From assembly GCA_002842095.1 (NCBI GenBank), contig PHCB01000008.1:62001-126000 (forward strand): a stretch of 64,000 bases of DNA, given 5' to 3'. The position numbers were made by a program, and so were the translations under genes. Of the stretch, positions 54,884 through 63,955 are shown one piece after another. The stretch is from a candidate division BRC1 bacterium HGW-BRC1-1. Its GTDB lineage: Bacteria; Sumerlaeota; Sumerlaeia; Sumerlaeales; Sumerlaeaceae. Below the pieces are notes generated by a model, which had not been told where the DNA came from, searched no databases, and saw nothing but the letters and a program-made list of their open reading frames with translations. The number at the start of each line of letters is the position of its first letter. Positions within the stretch are counted from its first letter, which is position 1.

Positions 54884-55468
54884 ATGAAAATGAACAATGA
54901 ACCTCTGAAAAGCGTTCTCGATGCTATCGAACGCGCCTCCTCCGTAACTTCCTTCGATTGTTATGACGCCGTATTGTCCACCGTCAGCGGAACTGCCCGC
55001 CCCGCGGGTCGAATTGTTAAAACTCGAATTGTCGATGATCGCGGTTTTTTGTTTTTCTCCAATCGAGAGAGTCGCGCTTCACGCCACATTATGGAAATTC
55101 CCCATGCGGCTCTGTGTTTTTTCTGGCCATGGATAAATGAACAAATGCGGGTGCAGGGGCGCATCGAAATTGCTTCCGATGATATCAGCGACGAAGCTTT
55201 TGCGGCCCTCCCACGGGGGCGTCAGTTGACTGCGTGGGCATCCCTTCAAAGCCATCCATTGAGTTCTCGAGAAGAACTCATGCAGCGCTATCACGAAACT
55301 GATCAACGCTATTTAAACCGGAACGTTCCTCGTCCTCCTCATTGGGGCGGATATCGACTGGTCCCGGATCGCATCGAATTGTGGAAGCAGGGCGAGGATG
55401 ATCTCCATGAGCGTACGCTATGGCGGCGAATCCCGACCGGGTGGAACTCTGAACTATTGTTTCCGTAA
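54884..55468 (+). CDS. pdxH: Pyridoxamine 5'-phosphate oxidase family protein
   Basis: A 194-residue FMN enzyme of the PNPOx fold, making pyridoxal phosphate. Marks include GRIVKTRIVDDRGFLFFSN, FFWPWINEQMRVQGRIE, LTAWASLQSHPLSSREEL and the C-terminal PPHWGGYRLVPDRIELWKQG (dimer and PLP-site motif). Length is close to bacterial PdxH, though slightly short at the N-terminus. A hairpin terminator follows. Confidence 0.92.
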   Translation: MKMNNEPLKSVLDAIERASSVTSFDCYDAVLSTVSGTARPAGRIVKTRIVDDRGFLFFSNRESRASRHIMEIPHAALCFFWPWINEQMRVQGRIEIASDDISDEAFAALPRGRQLTAWASLQSHPLSSREELMQRYHETDQRYLNRNVPRPPHWGGYRLVPDRIELWKQGEDDLHERTLWRRIPTGWNSELLFP

Positions 55469-55474
55469 AAATAG

Positions 55475-55506
55475 AAAGGCTCTCCACCAACCGGCGGAGA
55501 GCCTTT
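55475..55506. terminator. Bidirectional terminator between pdxH and the Cys-rich gene
   Basis: An 11-bp stem AAAGGCTCTCC/GGAGAGCCTTT with a short loop. T-rich runs follow on both strands (TTTAAGTTT on plus, TTTCTATTTTT on minus). Confidence 0.8.
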
Positions 55507-55593
55507 AAGTTTGGCTATGGGCGGGGATTACTTTTCGTAGGTTTCATCCACCATGCGACGTGTTTTGCCTGGTGCTTGGGCATCGGAGCGGAA

Positions 55594-56031
55594 TTATTTT
55601 CTCACGATGGCTGCCTGACGGGGGGCTGCCGGAATCCTGCGCGATGTTACCACCTTCATCTGCGCTTCGATTCCGGGCACCTCAGCTAATCCCGTTGTCA
55701 CTCTGTTGCCACGCCCTTGCTGGCGATTCCAACTGGCGCTGACCCTCTGGGCCTGATAATAGGCTGGGTCTGCATATTGCAGGTCAGTGTCAGGGGAGTA
55801 CAGATAGGGATTGGCGTAATTGCCGGTCAGTTCCGGACCGGGAACATAATAGAACCTGTATTGGGGGAGAGCACAGTCGCAGACATTCGCACATCCACCG
55901 GCGCAGGTTGCGGGTGAGAGATGAGAAAGCGGGGGCGGCGGCACGCAGTCATAGCATGGCTGACAAAAGCCCGCTGCAAACGCACTGGTTGCGGCCAGAG
56001 AAACGAGGGTAGCCAAAACTGTTTTAATCAT
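55594..56031 (-). CDS. Small secreted Cys/Tyr/Pro-rich protein, possible stop readthrough
   Basis: A 145-residue protein with signal peptide (IKTVLATLVSLAATSAFA). An eight-Cys N-terminal region (GFCQPCYDCVPPPP ... CAGGCANVCDC) is followed by a Tyr/Pro/Asn-rich middle and a basic tail. SD AGGAGAAGG precedes the ATG. After the TAA the same frame continues 21 codons (FRSDAQAPGKTRRMVDETYEK) to a second TAA at 55528-55530, close to the terminator. This stretch looks coding-like, suggesting a recent nonsense change or readthrough. No family recognised. Confidence 0.75.
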   Translation of the reverse strand: MIKTVLATLVSLAATSAFAAGFCQPCYDCVPPPPLSHLSPATCAGGCANVCDCALPQYRFYYVPGPELTGNYANPYLYSPDTDLQYADPAYYQAQRVSASWNRQQGRGNRVTTGLAEVPGIEAQMKVVTSRRIPAAPRQAAIVRK

Positions 56032-56117
56032 GAACCTTCTCCTGTTGTGAAATCGGACATTTTTTTGCGCGTTCAGATGCTCTCATCTATCACAAACCTG
56101 CCTTACTTCAGGGCCTG

Positions 56118-56145
56118 TTGCAACGATGTTTCAGCGTAATATATG
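56118..56145 (+). promoter_or_regulatory. Candidate promoter of asd with long leader
   Basis: TTGCAA, 16 bases, then TATATG on the plus strand. The start would leave an untranslated leader of about 130 bases before asd. The leader holds the hairpins GCCTC/GAGGC and CCTTG-GGCA/TGCC-CAAGG. No known riboswitch signature was recognised. Confidence 0.4.
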
Positions 56146-56281
56146 GTGAAAAGTTGTTTCGCCCCGTCACGCCTCGAATGAGGCTGAAATTCTCTCTGTA
56201 TTCCATTCCGAACCTTGAGGCAAATGCTGTGCCTGCAAGGGTTTCATCAATCGGATTCAAGGAGATAGTCGGGATACACCC

Positions 56282-57310
56282 ATGAAACTCAATGTTGCGA
56301 TCATGGGCGCCACGGGCGCCGTCGGCCAGGAAATGCTTAAGACCCTCGAAAAGAGAGAATTCCCCTGCGCCTCACTCAAGTTGTTGGCCAGCCAGCGTTC
56401 GGTCGGCAAAAAATGCCTCTATCGCGGGCGCATGATCGCTGTGGAGCTTCTCACTCCCGAGAGCTTCGTGGGCGTTGACCTGGTACTTGCTTCCGCCGGT
56501 GGTTCCATTTCTAAAGAGTTTGCCCCCCATGCGGTGAAGGCCGGAGCCATCGTGGTGGACAACACCAGCGCTTACCGCATGGACCCCGAGGTTCCCCTGG
56601 TGGTACCTGAAGTTAATGGTGAAGCGGTTGAGAAGCATAAGGGAATCATCGCCAACCCCAACTGCTCCACCGCGCAAATGATCGTGGCCATCGGACCCAT
56701 CCACAAGGCCGTGGGCATCAAGCGGCTCGTCATTTCCACCTACCAGTCCGTCAGTGGTACCGGGCAAAAAGCGATCGAGGAATGTCTGCGCCAGTCCCGC
56801 GAATTGCTGGCCGGGGCTCAATCCGTCGAATGCAAAGTTTACCCTCACCAGATCGCCTTCAACGTGCTCCCTCACATCGACTCCTTTCTCGAAAACGGCT
56901 ACACCAAGGAAGAGATGAAGATGGTAAACGAGACGCGCAAGATTCTCGGTGACGACTCCATAGCCGTCACTGCCACCACGGTGCGTGTCCCTGTGCTTCG
57001 CGGCCATAGCGAAAGCATCAACGTGGAAACTCGGAAGAAGATTTCCGCCGATGAAGTTCGCCAATTGCTCTCCGACGCCCCAGGTGTGGTTGTCATTGAT
57101 AACCCCTCACTTAATGAATACCCGACCCCGGTCTACAGCGAAGGTCGCGACGAAACCTATGTCGGCCGCATCCGCGACGACATCTCCAATCCCAATGCCA
57201 TCGACATGTGGGTCGTGAGTGACAACCTCCGCAAGGGTGCCGCTCTCAATGCCGTTCAGATTGCAGAAGAGATGCTCCGCCGTAACCTCTTCAAGGGCGC
57301 AAAGGCTTAA
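56282..57310 (+). CDS. asd: Aspartate-semialdehyde dehydrogenase
   Basis: Reduces aspartyl phosphate to the semialdehyde, the branch point for lysine, threonine and methionine. The 342-residue protein has the NADP motif GATGAVGQEM, catalytic Cys128 in NPNCST, the substrate-binding QSVSGTGQKA and the His in LRGHSESI. It heads a cluster with a Rieske gene and lysC, the preceding pathway step. AAGGAG is distant from the ATG (about 19 bases), so initiation may depend on leader folding. Confidence 0.96.
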   Translation: MKLNVAIMGATGAVGQEMLKTLEKREFPCASLKLLASQRSVGKKCLYRGRMIAVELLTPESFVGVDLVLASAGGSISKEFAPHAVKAGAIVVDNTSAYRMDPEVPLVVPEVNGEAVEKHKGIIANPNCSTAQMIVAIGPIHKAVGIKRLVISTYQSVSGTGQKAIEECLRQSRELLAGAQSVECKVYPHQIAFNVLPHIDSFLENGYTKEEMKMVNETRKILGDDSIAVTATTVRVPVLRGHSESINVETRKKISADEVRQLLSDAPGVVVIDNPSLNEYPTPVYSEGRDETYVGRIRDDISNPNAIDMWVVSDNLRKGAALNAVQIAEEMLRRNLFKGAKA

Positions 57311-57316
57311 GGAATT

Positions 57317-57352
57317 CCCCGCTCCCTCGCCCTTGCAGGAGGGGAAGCGGGG
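57317..57352. other. Intergenic hairpin between asd and Rieske gene
   Basis: CCCCGCT...AGCGGGG, an extended GC-rich stem with imperfect inner pairing (CCCTC/GAGGG) but no T-tract. It may stabilise or attenuate the transcript; it is not a classic terminator. Confidence 0.45.
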
Positions 57353-57367
57353 TATCCGTCTCGTCAA

Positions 57368-57676
57368 ATGAATGAACCAATCGTGCTTTGCTCTGCGTCT
57401 GACATTCCTCCGGGAAGTATGAAGGGCTTCAATATTGGCGCGCAGGAAGAGGTGCTCGTCGCGAATGTTGACGGAGTTTTCTACGCGGTCGGCAACGTCT
57501 GTCCTCACCGCGCAGCGGGCCTGGCTCAAGGCAAGCTGCACGGGCCGGAGGTCACCTGCCCCTGGCATGAATGGAAATTTGATGTGCGCACTGGCGAAGG
57601 CATCACAAATCCGCATTCTTCCATCAAGCGCTATGAAATCATTCTTGAGGATGAAAAACTTTTGATCCGGGCTTGA
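57368..57676 (+). CDS. Rieske [2Fe-2S] ferredoxin
   Basis: A 102-residue soluble Rieske protein. Cluster ligands are CPH (CPHRAAGL) and CPWH (VTCPWHEWKFDVRTGEG), spaced as in NirD or dioxygenase ferredoxins. It is an electron carrier; the partner oxidoreductase is not in the window. It sits between asd and lysC without an obvious metabolic link. Confidence 0.94.
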   Translation: MNEPIVLCSASDIPPGSMKGFNIGAQEEVLVANVDGVFYAVGNVCPHRAAGLAQGKLHGPEVTCPWHEWKFDVRTGEGITNPHSSIKRYEIILEDEKLLIRA

Positions 57677-57785
57677 TCTCAAGCTAGGTCTTGCATGAAA
57701 AATCCGTTTGCCTGGATGCTTTGCTCGTTTGTTCTTATAACACCATCACAATGGCAATTTTTCTCAACTCATCAGGAGTTCTCTT

Positions 57786-59006
57786 GTGTCACTAATCGTA
57801 CAGAAATTTGGCGGTTCCAGCGTTGCCGATGCAGAACGCATTCGCAATGTGGCCCGTCTGGCAATGGCCGAGCAGGAACGCGGCAATTCAGTGGTAGTCG
57901 TGGTGTCCGCCATGGGCAAGACCACCGATCGCTTATTGGCTCTGGTAGATGAGATCTCTGCTCATCCGGATTCCCGTGAGATCGACATGCTTCTTTCCAC
58001 GGGCGAGCAGCAGACCATTGCTCTTTTGGCGATGGCTATCCACTCGGCAAACGGCAAGGCGATTTCATTCACCGGCCCCCAGGTTGGCATCACCACAGAC
58101 AATTCCCATCGCAAGGCCAAGATCGTCAGCATCAACACCGAGAAGATGGTCCGCGAGCTGGAAGCCGGTAAGGTTGTCATCGTTGCTGGATTTCAGGGAA
58201 TGACCGGGGATAATGAGATTACCACCCTCGGACGCGGCGGCAGTGATACCACGGCAGTCGCACTGGCAGCAGCTCTCAAAGCAGACCGCTGTGATATCTA
58301 CACCGATGTGAAGGGCGTTTACACGGCGGATCCACGCATTGTGAAGGAAGCGCGGATGCTCAAGAGTATTACCTACGACGAGATGCTGGAACTGGCAAGT
58401 CTGGGATCGAAGGTTCTACATTCTCGTAGCGTTGAATTCGGAAAAAATTATAATGTGCCCATTCAGGTTCGGAGCAGCTTCGAAGACGTACCGGGTACGA
58501 TGGTCATCAAGGAGACCGAAGAGATGGAAGATATCGTAGTCAGCGGAGTGGCCTACAATCGCGGAGAGGCCAAGGTTTCGATTATGGGAGTTCCCGACAA
58601 ACCGGGCATCGCCGCCGATGTGTTCGGACGTGTGGGCGAGGCCAACATCGTTGTGGATATGATTATCCAGAACGTGGGTGCCGATGGCCGCAACGACATC
58701 TCCTTCACGGTCTCCAAAGACGATCTCCAGGATGCTCTGGAACTCGCCGAGAAGATCGCCAAAGATCTCGGTGCCGAGAAGGTCCGCTCCGACGCTGAAA
58801 TAGCGAAGGTCTCCGTGGTGGGCGTTGGCATGAAAAGCCACGCAGGTGTTGCCGCCACCATGTTCCGTGCGCTGGCCAAGAATAACATCAACATAGAAAT
58901 GATCAGCACCTCCGAAATCAAAGTCTCCTGCGTCATCCGCGAGAGCGATGTGGACCGCGCGGTGCAGGCTATTCACGATGAGTTCGAGTTGCGGGAAGGT
59001 CTCTAA
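57786..59006 (+). CDS. lysC: Aspartate kinase
   Basis: Phosphorylates aspartate, the first step of the aspartate family. The 406-residue protein has the kinase motif VQKFGGSSVAD, TLGRGGSDTTAVALAAAL and two C-terminal ACT domains (about 265-400) for feedback by lysine and/or threonine. GTG start with AGGAG 7 bases upstream. An in-frame internal start for a separate beta subunit was not evident. The next gene begins two bases after its stop. Confidence 0.96.
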   Translation: MSLIVQKFGGSSVADAERIRNVARLAMAEQERGNSVVVVVSAMGKTTDRLLALVDEISAHPDSREIDMLLSTGEQQTIALLAMAIHSANGKAISFTGPQVGITTDNSHRKAKIVSINTEKMVRELEAGKVVIVAGFQGMTGDNEITTLGRGGSDTTAVALAAALKADRCDIYTDVKGVYTADPRIVKEARMLKSITYDEMLELASLGSKVLHSRSVEFGKNYNVPIQVRSSFEDVPGTMVIKETEEMEDIVVSGVAYNRGEAKVSIMGVPDKPGIAADVFGRVGEANIVVDMIIQNVGADGRNDISFTVSKDDLQDALELAEKIAKDLGAEKVRSDAEIAKVSVVGVGMKSHAGVAATMFRALAKNNINIEMISTSEIKVSCVIRESDVDRAVQAIHDEFELREGL

Positions 59007-59008
59007 GA

Positions 59009-59968
59009 ATGGCCGAACGGCCCAAGCCGGTCGATCTTTCGCAGATTAAAACCTACTCGGTGAGGCAGCGGCCCACGAAGGTCGATTTCTCGCTGTTGGC
59101 GAAGGTGCCTAACGTGCATCAGCCTCTCAGCGAATTCTTCGAGGCCCTGCCGGCCGTGTTGAAAGCGCGCGACCTGCTGGTGGCTTGTCAGCGCATTGCA
59201 GAGGCCCGCGTGAAGGAAAAAGGCATCATCTTCATGATGGGCGCCCACGTGGTGAAATGTGGTCTTTCTCCCATCATCGTACGCATGATGGAAGAGGGCC
59301 TGATCACTTGCGTGGGAATGAACGGCGCCGGGTCCATCCATGACTTCGAACTGGCGACCTTCGGGCACACCAGCGAGGACGTGGAGCGCGGCCTGGAAGA
59401 TGGTAGTTTCGGCATGGTGAAAGAGACTGCCGAGATGATGAACACCATCGTTAACAGTGGCGTAAAAGTTGGCTGTGGTCTGGGCGAGTCTCTCGGGCGC
59501 GGTTTGCGGCACAACCTTCCCCGCTACGAACGCGTGAGCATCCTCGCCAACGCGCACCGCCTGGGTGTTCCCCTTACCGTGCACGTGGCGCTGGGCACCG
59601 ACACGATCCACCAGCATCCCTCCTGCGATGGGGAGGCCTACGGTAAAGGCACCATGCGCGATTTCCGTCTCATGGCCGGGATGATTCCAACCCTCGATGA
59701 GGGGGGCGTGGTCATCAACTGTGGCAGCGCTGTCATCATGCCCGAGGTCTTTCTGAAAACGCTCACGGTGGCGCGCAACCTCGGACACCGCGTTCGCAAT
59801 TTTACGGCCATTAACATGGATATGATCCAGCATTACCGGCCCAACGCTAATGTGGTCTCGCGCCCCACGCGCAGTGGAGGCACCGCTGTTTCTCTTACCG
59901 GTCATCATGAAATCATGCTGCCATTGCTTTATGCGGGCGTGAAATCTTTCCTTCGAGAATATCGCTGA
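59009..59968 (+). CDS. Deoxyhypusine-synthase-like conserved protein
   Basis: A 319-residue soluble protein with Gly-rich loops: FMMGAHVVKCGLSPIIVRMM, CVGMNGAGSIHDFELA, TVHVALGTDTIHQHPS, VVINCGSAVIMPEVF and a final GHHEIMLPLL. The order of a Rossmann-like NAD fold and the GAG-HD segment resembles deoxyhypusine synthase relatives often left as hypothetical in Planctomycetes-like genomes. The identification rests on memory of that family and is moderate. Bacteria lack eIF5A, so the substrate would differ. It starts two bases after lysC, with GGAAGG upstream, and is probably co-translated with it. Confidence 0.6.
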   Translation: MAERPKPVDLSQIKTYSVRQRPTKVDFSLLAKVPNVHQPLSEFFEALPAVLKARDLLVACQRIAEARVKEKGIIFMMGAHVVKCGLSPIIVRMMEEGLITCVGMNGAGSIHDFELATFGHTSEDVERGLEDGSFGMVKETAEMMNTIVNSGVKVGCGLGESLGRGLRHNLPRYERVSILANAHRLGVPLTVHVALGTDTIHQHPSCDGEAYGKGTMRDFRLMAGMIPTLDEGGVVINCGSAVIMPEVFLKTLTVARNLGHRVRNFTAINMDMIQHYRPNANVVSRPTRSGGTAVSLTGHHEIMLPLLYAGVKSFLREYR

Positions 59969-60016
59969 TTTACACTTTTGCGCGAGAGGCGCGCCAACCA
60001 TGGTAATTCTCCAGCC

Positions 60017-61699
60017 ATGAAAAACAAACTTCCCTGGTTGCTGGCTGCCGTGGCGCTGTTTATTGCCCTGGCGGCCCTCCTCATCGCCTGGCGTAGTGCC
60101 TCTCTTGCCGAGGGTTTCGCCCGACAGGCCGGACAATCCGGCACGCAAGTTGGACAGCCGAATCTTCACGACGGGGCAAACTCCGCTACGCGAACACCGG
60201 CTCAAACGGTCAGGCCGAATTCGGCGACGGGCCCGGGCGGGCCTGACACACCAGCTCCTGTGGATCAAGGGTCAGAGGGTGCGACAGCCGCAAAAACTCC
60301 CGAGGTCGGCCATCGTCTGACTTTCCAGATCAATGATGGTTCCGGTAAGCCGGTGGCACGGGCATTGGTGAGGGTTATATTTGCGGGTGTTTCACAAAAA
60401 CAAACTGTCAGCGCCCGCAGTGATGCCCAAGGCAAGGCCGTGGTGGGGGGAGTGGACGCGCCATCTGCCGATGGGGTGAGTGTGGAGGCTGAGGGGTTCG
60501 AGCGTAATGATATCACAGCGGTCATCCCTCTGCCTTTTGAAGAAACCTTCAACGTTACCCTGAACGCATTGGCGGGCACCCGCATTGAAGTGCGCGAACT
60601 TGCGCAGGGAATCAGCGATCCATCGCAAGCGACCCCGTTCCGCGGTCGCGCCCATCTATATCTCATGCGACGCCAGAACGCAGATAACCCAGTGACCACA
60701 CCAACGGCATCTTTGGTCGGCAACGCCACCGGACGCCTCACCTTTGACACCATTGAATCCAAGGACGTCGATTTCGTGAATGGCTCCTACCTTGCGCAGA
60801 ATCTCTCGCTGGGTTCCTATCGCGCTGTTGTGACGGTCGGGAATGAGTACGCCGAGAGCGAAATTTTTGAGGTGCAGGAGCGGAGTTCAGGAGATGCCGT
60901 GGTGCTTCTGGGACGCCGACAGGAGATAGTGGCTCAGGTGATCGTGGGGGGGACCCGCCAGCCCGTGCCCGGAGCGGCTGTGACAATGCGCATGACGAGT
61001 CGCCCCACAGCTGCAGGGGCTGCGCCCGAACATACGGCTACGGCCAATGACAAGGGACTGGCTTCTTTCAAAGACCTTCCCCTCGGCACCTATGTAATTG
61101 AGGCCACCGCCAAAGGCTTCGCCCCAAAGAGCATCGATGAGGTTCAGGTTCTTGCCGGGCCACCGCCGCCACCGGTTCCCGTGCCCCTGTCTCAGGGCAA
61201 CAGTTCGGTTCAGGTGGGCGTGGCCGATGCGGCGGGGCGCCCCATCGCTCGCGCCCCACTGGTTCTGTTCGCGGCAGGGGCCGCCGGGCCACGTTCATTC
61301 TTCGGTCAAACGGATGAAGGCGGCACTTGGCTGTTCGAGCCGGTCCCAGCCGGCCGCTACACCCTCTCCATCAACAACCCGGAGAACCGTTCGAGGCTTC
61401 AGCGCACTGAAGAAGTCGTTGTTGGCGACGGGGAAAATAAGCGTGTGGCGGTAACTTTCGCGCGGGCGCTCAACCTTCAGGGTAAGGCGCGCAGGGCAGG
61501 GAAGCCGTTTGAAGGTTTAGTCTCATTTGTGGCCAGGAGCCAGGGAGCCGCCCGTCACTATGCCAAAGCCGATTCGGCTGGCGATTTTGTGGTCGAGCTG
61601 GAGCCGGGCGAATACATCGTGGGCCACGACGATCAACCGGGTCAAACCATGGTGACGATCGTCCCCAGCCAAACCGTTGTTGAGGCAGAAATCCGCTGA
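60017..61699 (+). CDS. Membrane-anchored protein with CarboxypepD_reg-like repeats
   Basis: A 560-residue protein with an N-terminal signal anchor (PWLLAAVALFIALAALLIAW), a Thr/Gly/Pro-rich stalk (about 35-95) and at least three prealbumin-like beta-sandwich repeats. The repeats show GKPVARALVRV, RQPVPGAAVTMRM and GRPIARAPLVLF, each followed by a DxxG..SF.DLPLGTYVIEA type strand. Such CarboxypepD_reg/SpaA-like domains are structural or carbohydrate-binding modules on cell-surface proteins. No enzyme domain is present. The ATG chosen gives the anchor; the frame opens at 59978. Confidence 0.8.
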   Translation: MKNKLPWLLAAVALFIALAALLIAWRSASLAEGFARQAGQSGTQVGQPNLHDGANSATRTPAQTVRPNSATGPGGPDTPAPVDQGSEGATAAKTPEVGHRLTFQINDGSGKPVARALVRVIFAGVSQKQTVSARSDAQGKAVVGGVDAPSADGVSVEAEGFERNDITAVIPLPFEETFNVTLNALAGTRIEVRELAQGISDPSQATPFRGRAHLYLMRRQNADNPVTTPTASLVGNATGRLTFDTIESKDVDFVNGSYLAQNLSLGSYRAVVTVGNEYAESEIFEVQERSSGDAVVLLGRRQEIVAQVIVGGTRQPVPGAAVTMRMTSRPTAAGAAPEHTATANDKGLASFKDLPLGTYVIEATAKGFAPKSIDEVQVLAGPPPPPVPVPLSQGNSSVQVGVADAAGRPIARAPLVLFAAGAAGPRSFFGQTDEGGTWLFEPVPAGRYTLSINNPENRSRLQRTEEVVVGDGENKRVAVTFARALNLQGKARRAGKPFEGLVSFVARSQGAARHYAKADSAGDFVVELEPGEYIVGHDDQPGQTMVTIVPSQTVVEAEIR

Positions 61700-61716
61700 T
61701 TTGGGCGTGTTGCCGT

Positions 61717-62832
61717 TTAGTTTTGCTTCAGTCGTCCCAGCCGCATGAGCAAGGTTTCGAGGACGTAGGCTTTGTCTGTCTGCCGTGCCGTATACTCAAA
61801 AGCGTTTTGCAATTCGTCGTATGCCGCGAGCAAAGCCGGCATCTCATTTTGTGCAGCGTAGGTCTTGACCGCTTCCATTACATCACTGTTCAGCATTAAT
61901 TTACGAGCCTCACCCTCAGGCATCACCTTAAGCAGGATTGCGTCTCGAACCCAAGCCTGCAGGGTTTGCAAGGTCGTTTCAAAGACCTCGCCGCCTGCCC
62001 CCCACGTGGGAGATTTACCCAATTCGGACGCCGCACGAAACAGCATTAAAAAACCGTGTTGCTGGAAAAGATCCATGGCTGATGCGGTTGCTTTGCGCCG
62101 TGTGGCCAGATCACCCGAAATCAAATCGATCAATAATCCGGGGCGGCCCTCGGCAAGACGCAGCAAATTGGCAGTGCCGCTATCCGCTGAGGACAAATCC
62201 TGACTGCGTGCGAATTCCTCCATCTCTGACTGTTCCAATGGGTTGAACTTCAAGGGCGCACAGCGCGATCTGACAGTTGTCAGGAGATCACCCGGACGGT
62301 GCGTAACAAGAATCAGGGTGAGGTAAGACGGGGGCTCCTCGATCAGTTTCAGCAAATGGTTGGCCATGGCTGTGTTCATTCGATCAGCCTGCCGGAGCAT
62401 CAAAATCTTGCGTCCACCTTCGAGGGGGCGGCTGTCCACAAAACGGTAGTAGGGGATTGTGTCGGCTTCTTCCCGGCCCGGCTTCCATCCGGCCAGGGTA
62501 ATCTGTCCCGCAGCACCTTTCGGTTCCACCACCACGAGGTCTGAAAAAACCTGCGTGGAAATTTTGCGGCAGACATCGCAGGCGCATTCCCCACGCCCTC
62601 CGTTGGGGCAGTTAAGGGTCTTGGCCAATGCATAAGCCATGCTGGTCTTGCCGACCCCTCGGGGGCCGTGAAAGAGCAAGGCGTGAGGGAGTGCCTGGCT
62701 ACCCATGGCCGATGTCAGGTATCTTTTAATCAGGTCGTGGCCGTGAATGCTGTCAAAGTTATGCGCCGACGGGGGAGTGGCAGGCGGCGCGGACGCTGAA
62801 ACCGATTTTTTTGCTGCCGGGGGCGGGGTCAC
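61717..62832 (-). CDS. holB: DNA polymerase III delta-prime subunit
   Basis: A clamp-loader subunit of 371 residues. It has a Pro/Ala-rich N-terminus and an AAA+ domain with Walker A GPRGVGKT. A zinc module (CPNGGRGECACDVC), HLLKLIEEPP and the SRC arginine-finger motif (TVRSRCAPL) follow. The GTG start is chosen because GGTGA precedes it. The frame stays open to 62985 but would overlap the aldo/keto reductase gene and has no other ATG. Confidence 0.9.
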   Translation of the reverse strand: MTPPPAAKKSVSASAPPATPPSAHNFDSIHGHDLIKRYLTSAMGSQALPHALLFHGPRGVGKTSMAYALAKTLNCPNGGRGECACDVCRKISTQVFSDLVVVEPKGAAGQITLAGWKPGREEADTIPYYRFVDSRPLEGGRKILMLRQADRMNTAMANHLLKLIEEPPSYLTLILVTHRPGDLLTTVRSRCAPLKFNPLEQSEMEEFARSQDLSSADSGTANLLRLAEGRPGLLIDLISGDLATRRKATASAMDLFQQHGFLMLFRAASELGKSPTWGAGGEVFETTLQTLQAWVRDAILLKVMPEGEARKLMLNSDVMEAVKTYAAQNEMPALLAAYDELQNAFEYTARQTDKAYVLETLLMRLGRLKQN

Positions 62833-62956
62833 AAAGTCACCATATCCGGGACGCCGAAGGCTGGGATGGATAATCTGAAGGTCATATAAAAAACCATGCT
62901 CACCAAAAGGTTCAAACTCAAGGTGGAGGCAACTCCAATCGACACATTTCGGATGT

Positions 62957-63955
62957 TTAGGTGTTGAGGGGAGGGGTGGTGCCAATCAGCCATTTCATGC
63001 TGGCGTCGGGGTAACGACTTCCAGCGGGTGTACCGAGCTGACTCAGTTGATCCATCTCTGGGGCGGTCAACTGCACACTTGCTGCCTCCGCATTCTGTTC
63101 CAGAAAATCCAATTTCTTCGTTCCGGGAATTGGGATGATGTCTTCGCCTTGGGCCAGGATCCAGGCGAGAGCCATCTGGGTGGGAGTGCATCCGTGGGCG
63201 CTTGCCAGATCAGAAACCGTATCCGCAATTTGGAGATTCTGTTTGAAGTTGTCACCCTGGAACCGGGGTGAATTTAGGCGCCAATCTCCTTCGGGGAAAT
63301 CTGCGGGAGACCGAAATTTTCCCGACAAGAACCCGCGCCCGAGGGGACTGTAGGGGACAAACCCAATACCCAGTTCGCGGCACGTTGGCAGGATTTCATC
63401 CTCCACATGGCGGGTCCAGAGGGAATATTCGGTCTGGAGAGCCATGATCGGATGGACCTTGCAGGCGCGGCGCAGGGTGGATGGGGCGGCTTCGGACAAT
63501 CCCAGATAACGCACCTTACCCTGAGCGACCAACTCCGCCATGGCACCCACCGTCTCTTCGATCGGTACATTGGGGTCGACTCGATGCTGATAATACAGGT
63601 CGATCACGTCGACCTTGAGCCGGCTCAAGCTGGCATCGCAGGATTCCCGCACATATTTGGGCGTCCCGCAAACCCCGAGGTATTCTCCGTTTGCTCCACG
63701 CATGTTGCCGAATTTGGTGGCCAGAAAGACCTGGCTCCGCCGATCCGCAATTGCTTCCCCCACAAGTACTTCGTTGCTTCCGCATCCATACATGTCCGCG
63801 GTGTCCAGGAAATTAATGCCGAGTTCCAGGGCCCGATGGATCACGCGGATTGATTCTGAGTCTATGCCTTCGCCGTAAAATTCTGACATGCCCATGCAGC
63901 CGAGTCCGATGGCTGATACCGAAGGTCCATCTTTGCCAAGCTTTCGTTGGTTCAT
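62957..63955 (-). CDS. Aldo/keto reductase
   Basis: A 332-residue NADPH-dependent oxidoreductase of the AKR (YajO/AKR13-like) type. Marks are [12 protein letters not shown], catalytic Asp/Tyr in DTADMYG, Lys in ATKFGN, His in YYQHRVD and the C-terminal PIPGTKK cofactor segment. Substrate unknown; such enzymes reduce aldehydes or sugars. The ATG with AAGGAG about 11 bases upstream starts at NQRKLGKDG; the frame extends to 63997. Nothing identifiable lies in the 45 bases to the window end. Confidence 0.94.
   Translation of the reverse strand: MNQRKLGKDGPSVSAIGLGCMGMSEFYGEGIDSESIRVIHRALELGINFLDTADMYGCGSNEVLVGEAIADRRSQVFLATKFGNMRGANGEYLGVCGTPKYVRESCDASLSRLKVDVIDLYYQHRVDPNVPIEETVGAMAELVAQGKVRYLGLSEAAPSTLRRACKVHPIMALQTEYSLWTRHVEDEILPTCRELGIGFVPYSPLGRGFLSGKFRSPADFPEGDWRLNSPRFQGDNFKQNLQIADTVSDLASAHGCTPTQMALAWILAQGEDIIPIPGTKKLDFLEQNAEAASVQLTAPEMDQLSQLGTPAGSRYPDASMKWLIGTTPPLNT

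Noticed and set aside
59003..60268. 421-codon minus-strand open frame
   Set aside because: It mirrors the DHS-like gene and its neighbour; the translation is His-rich and without motifs.
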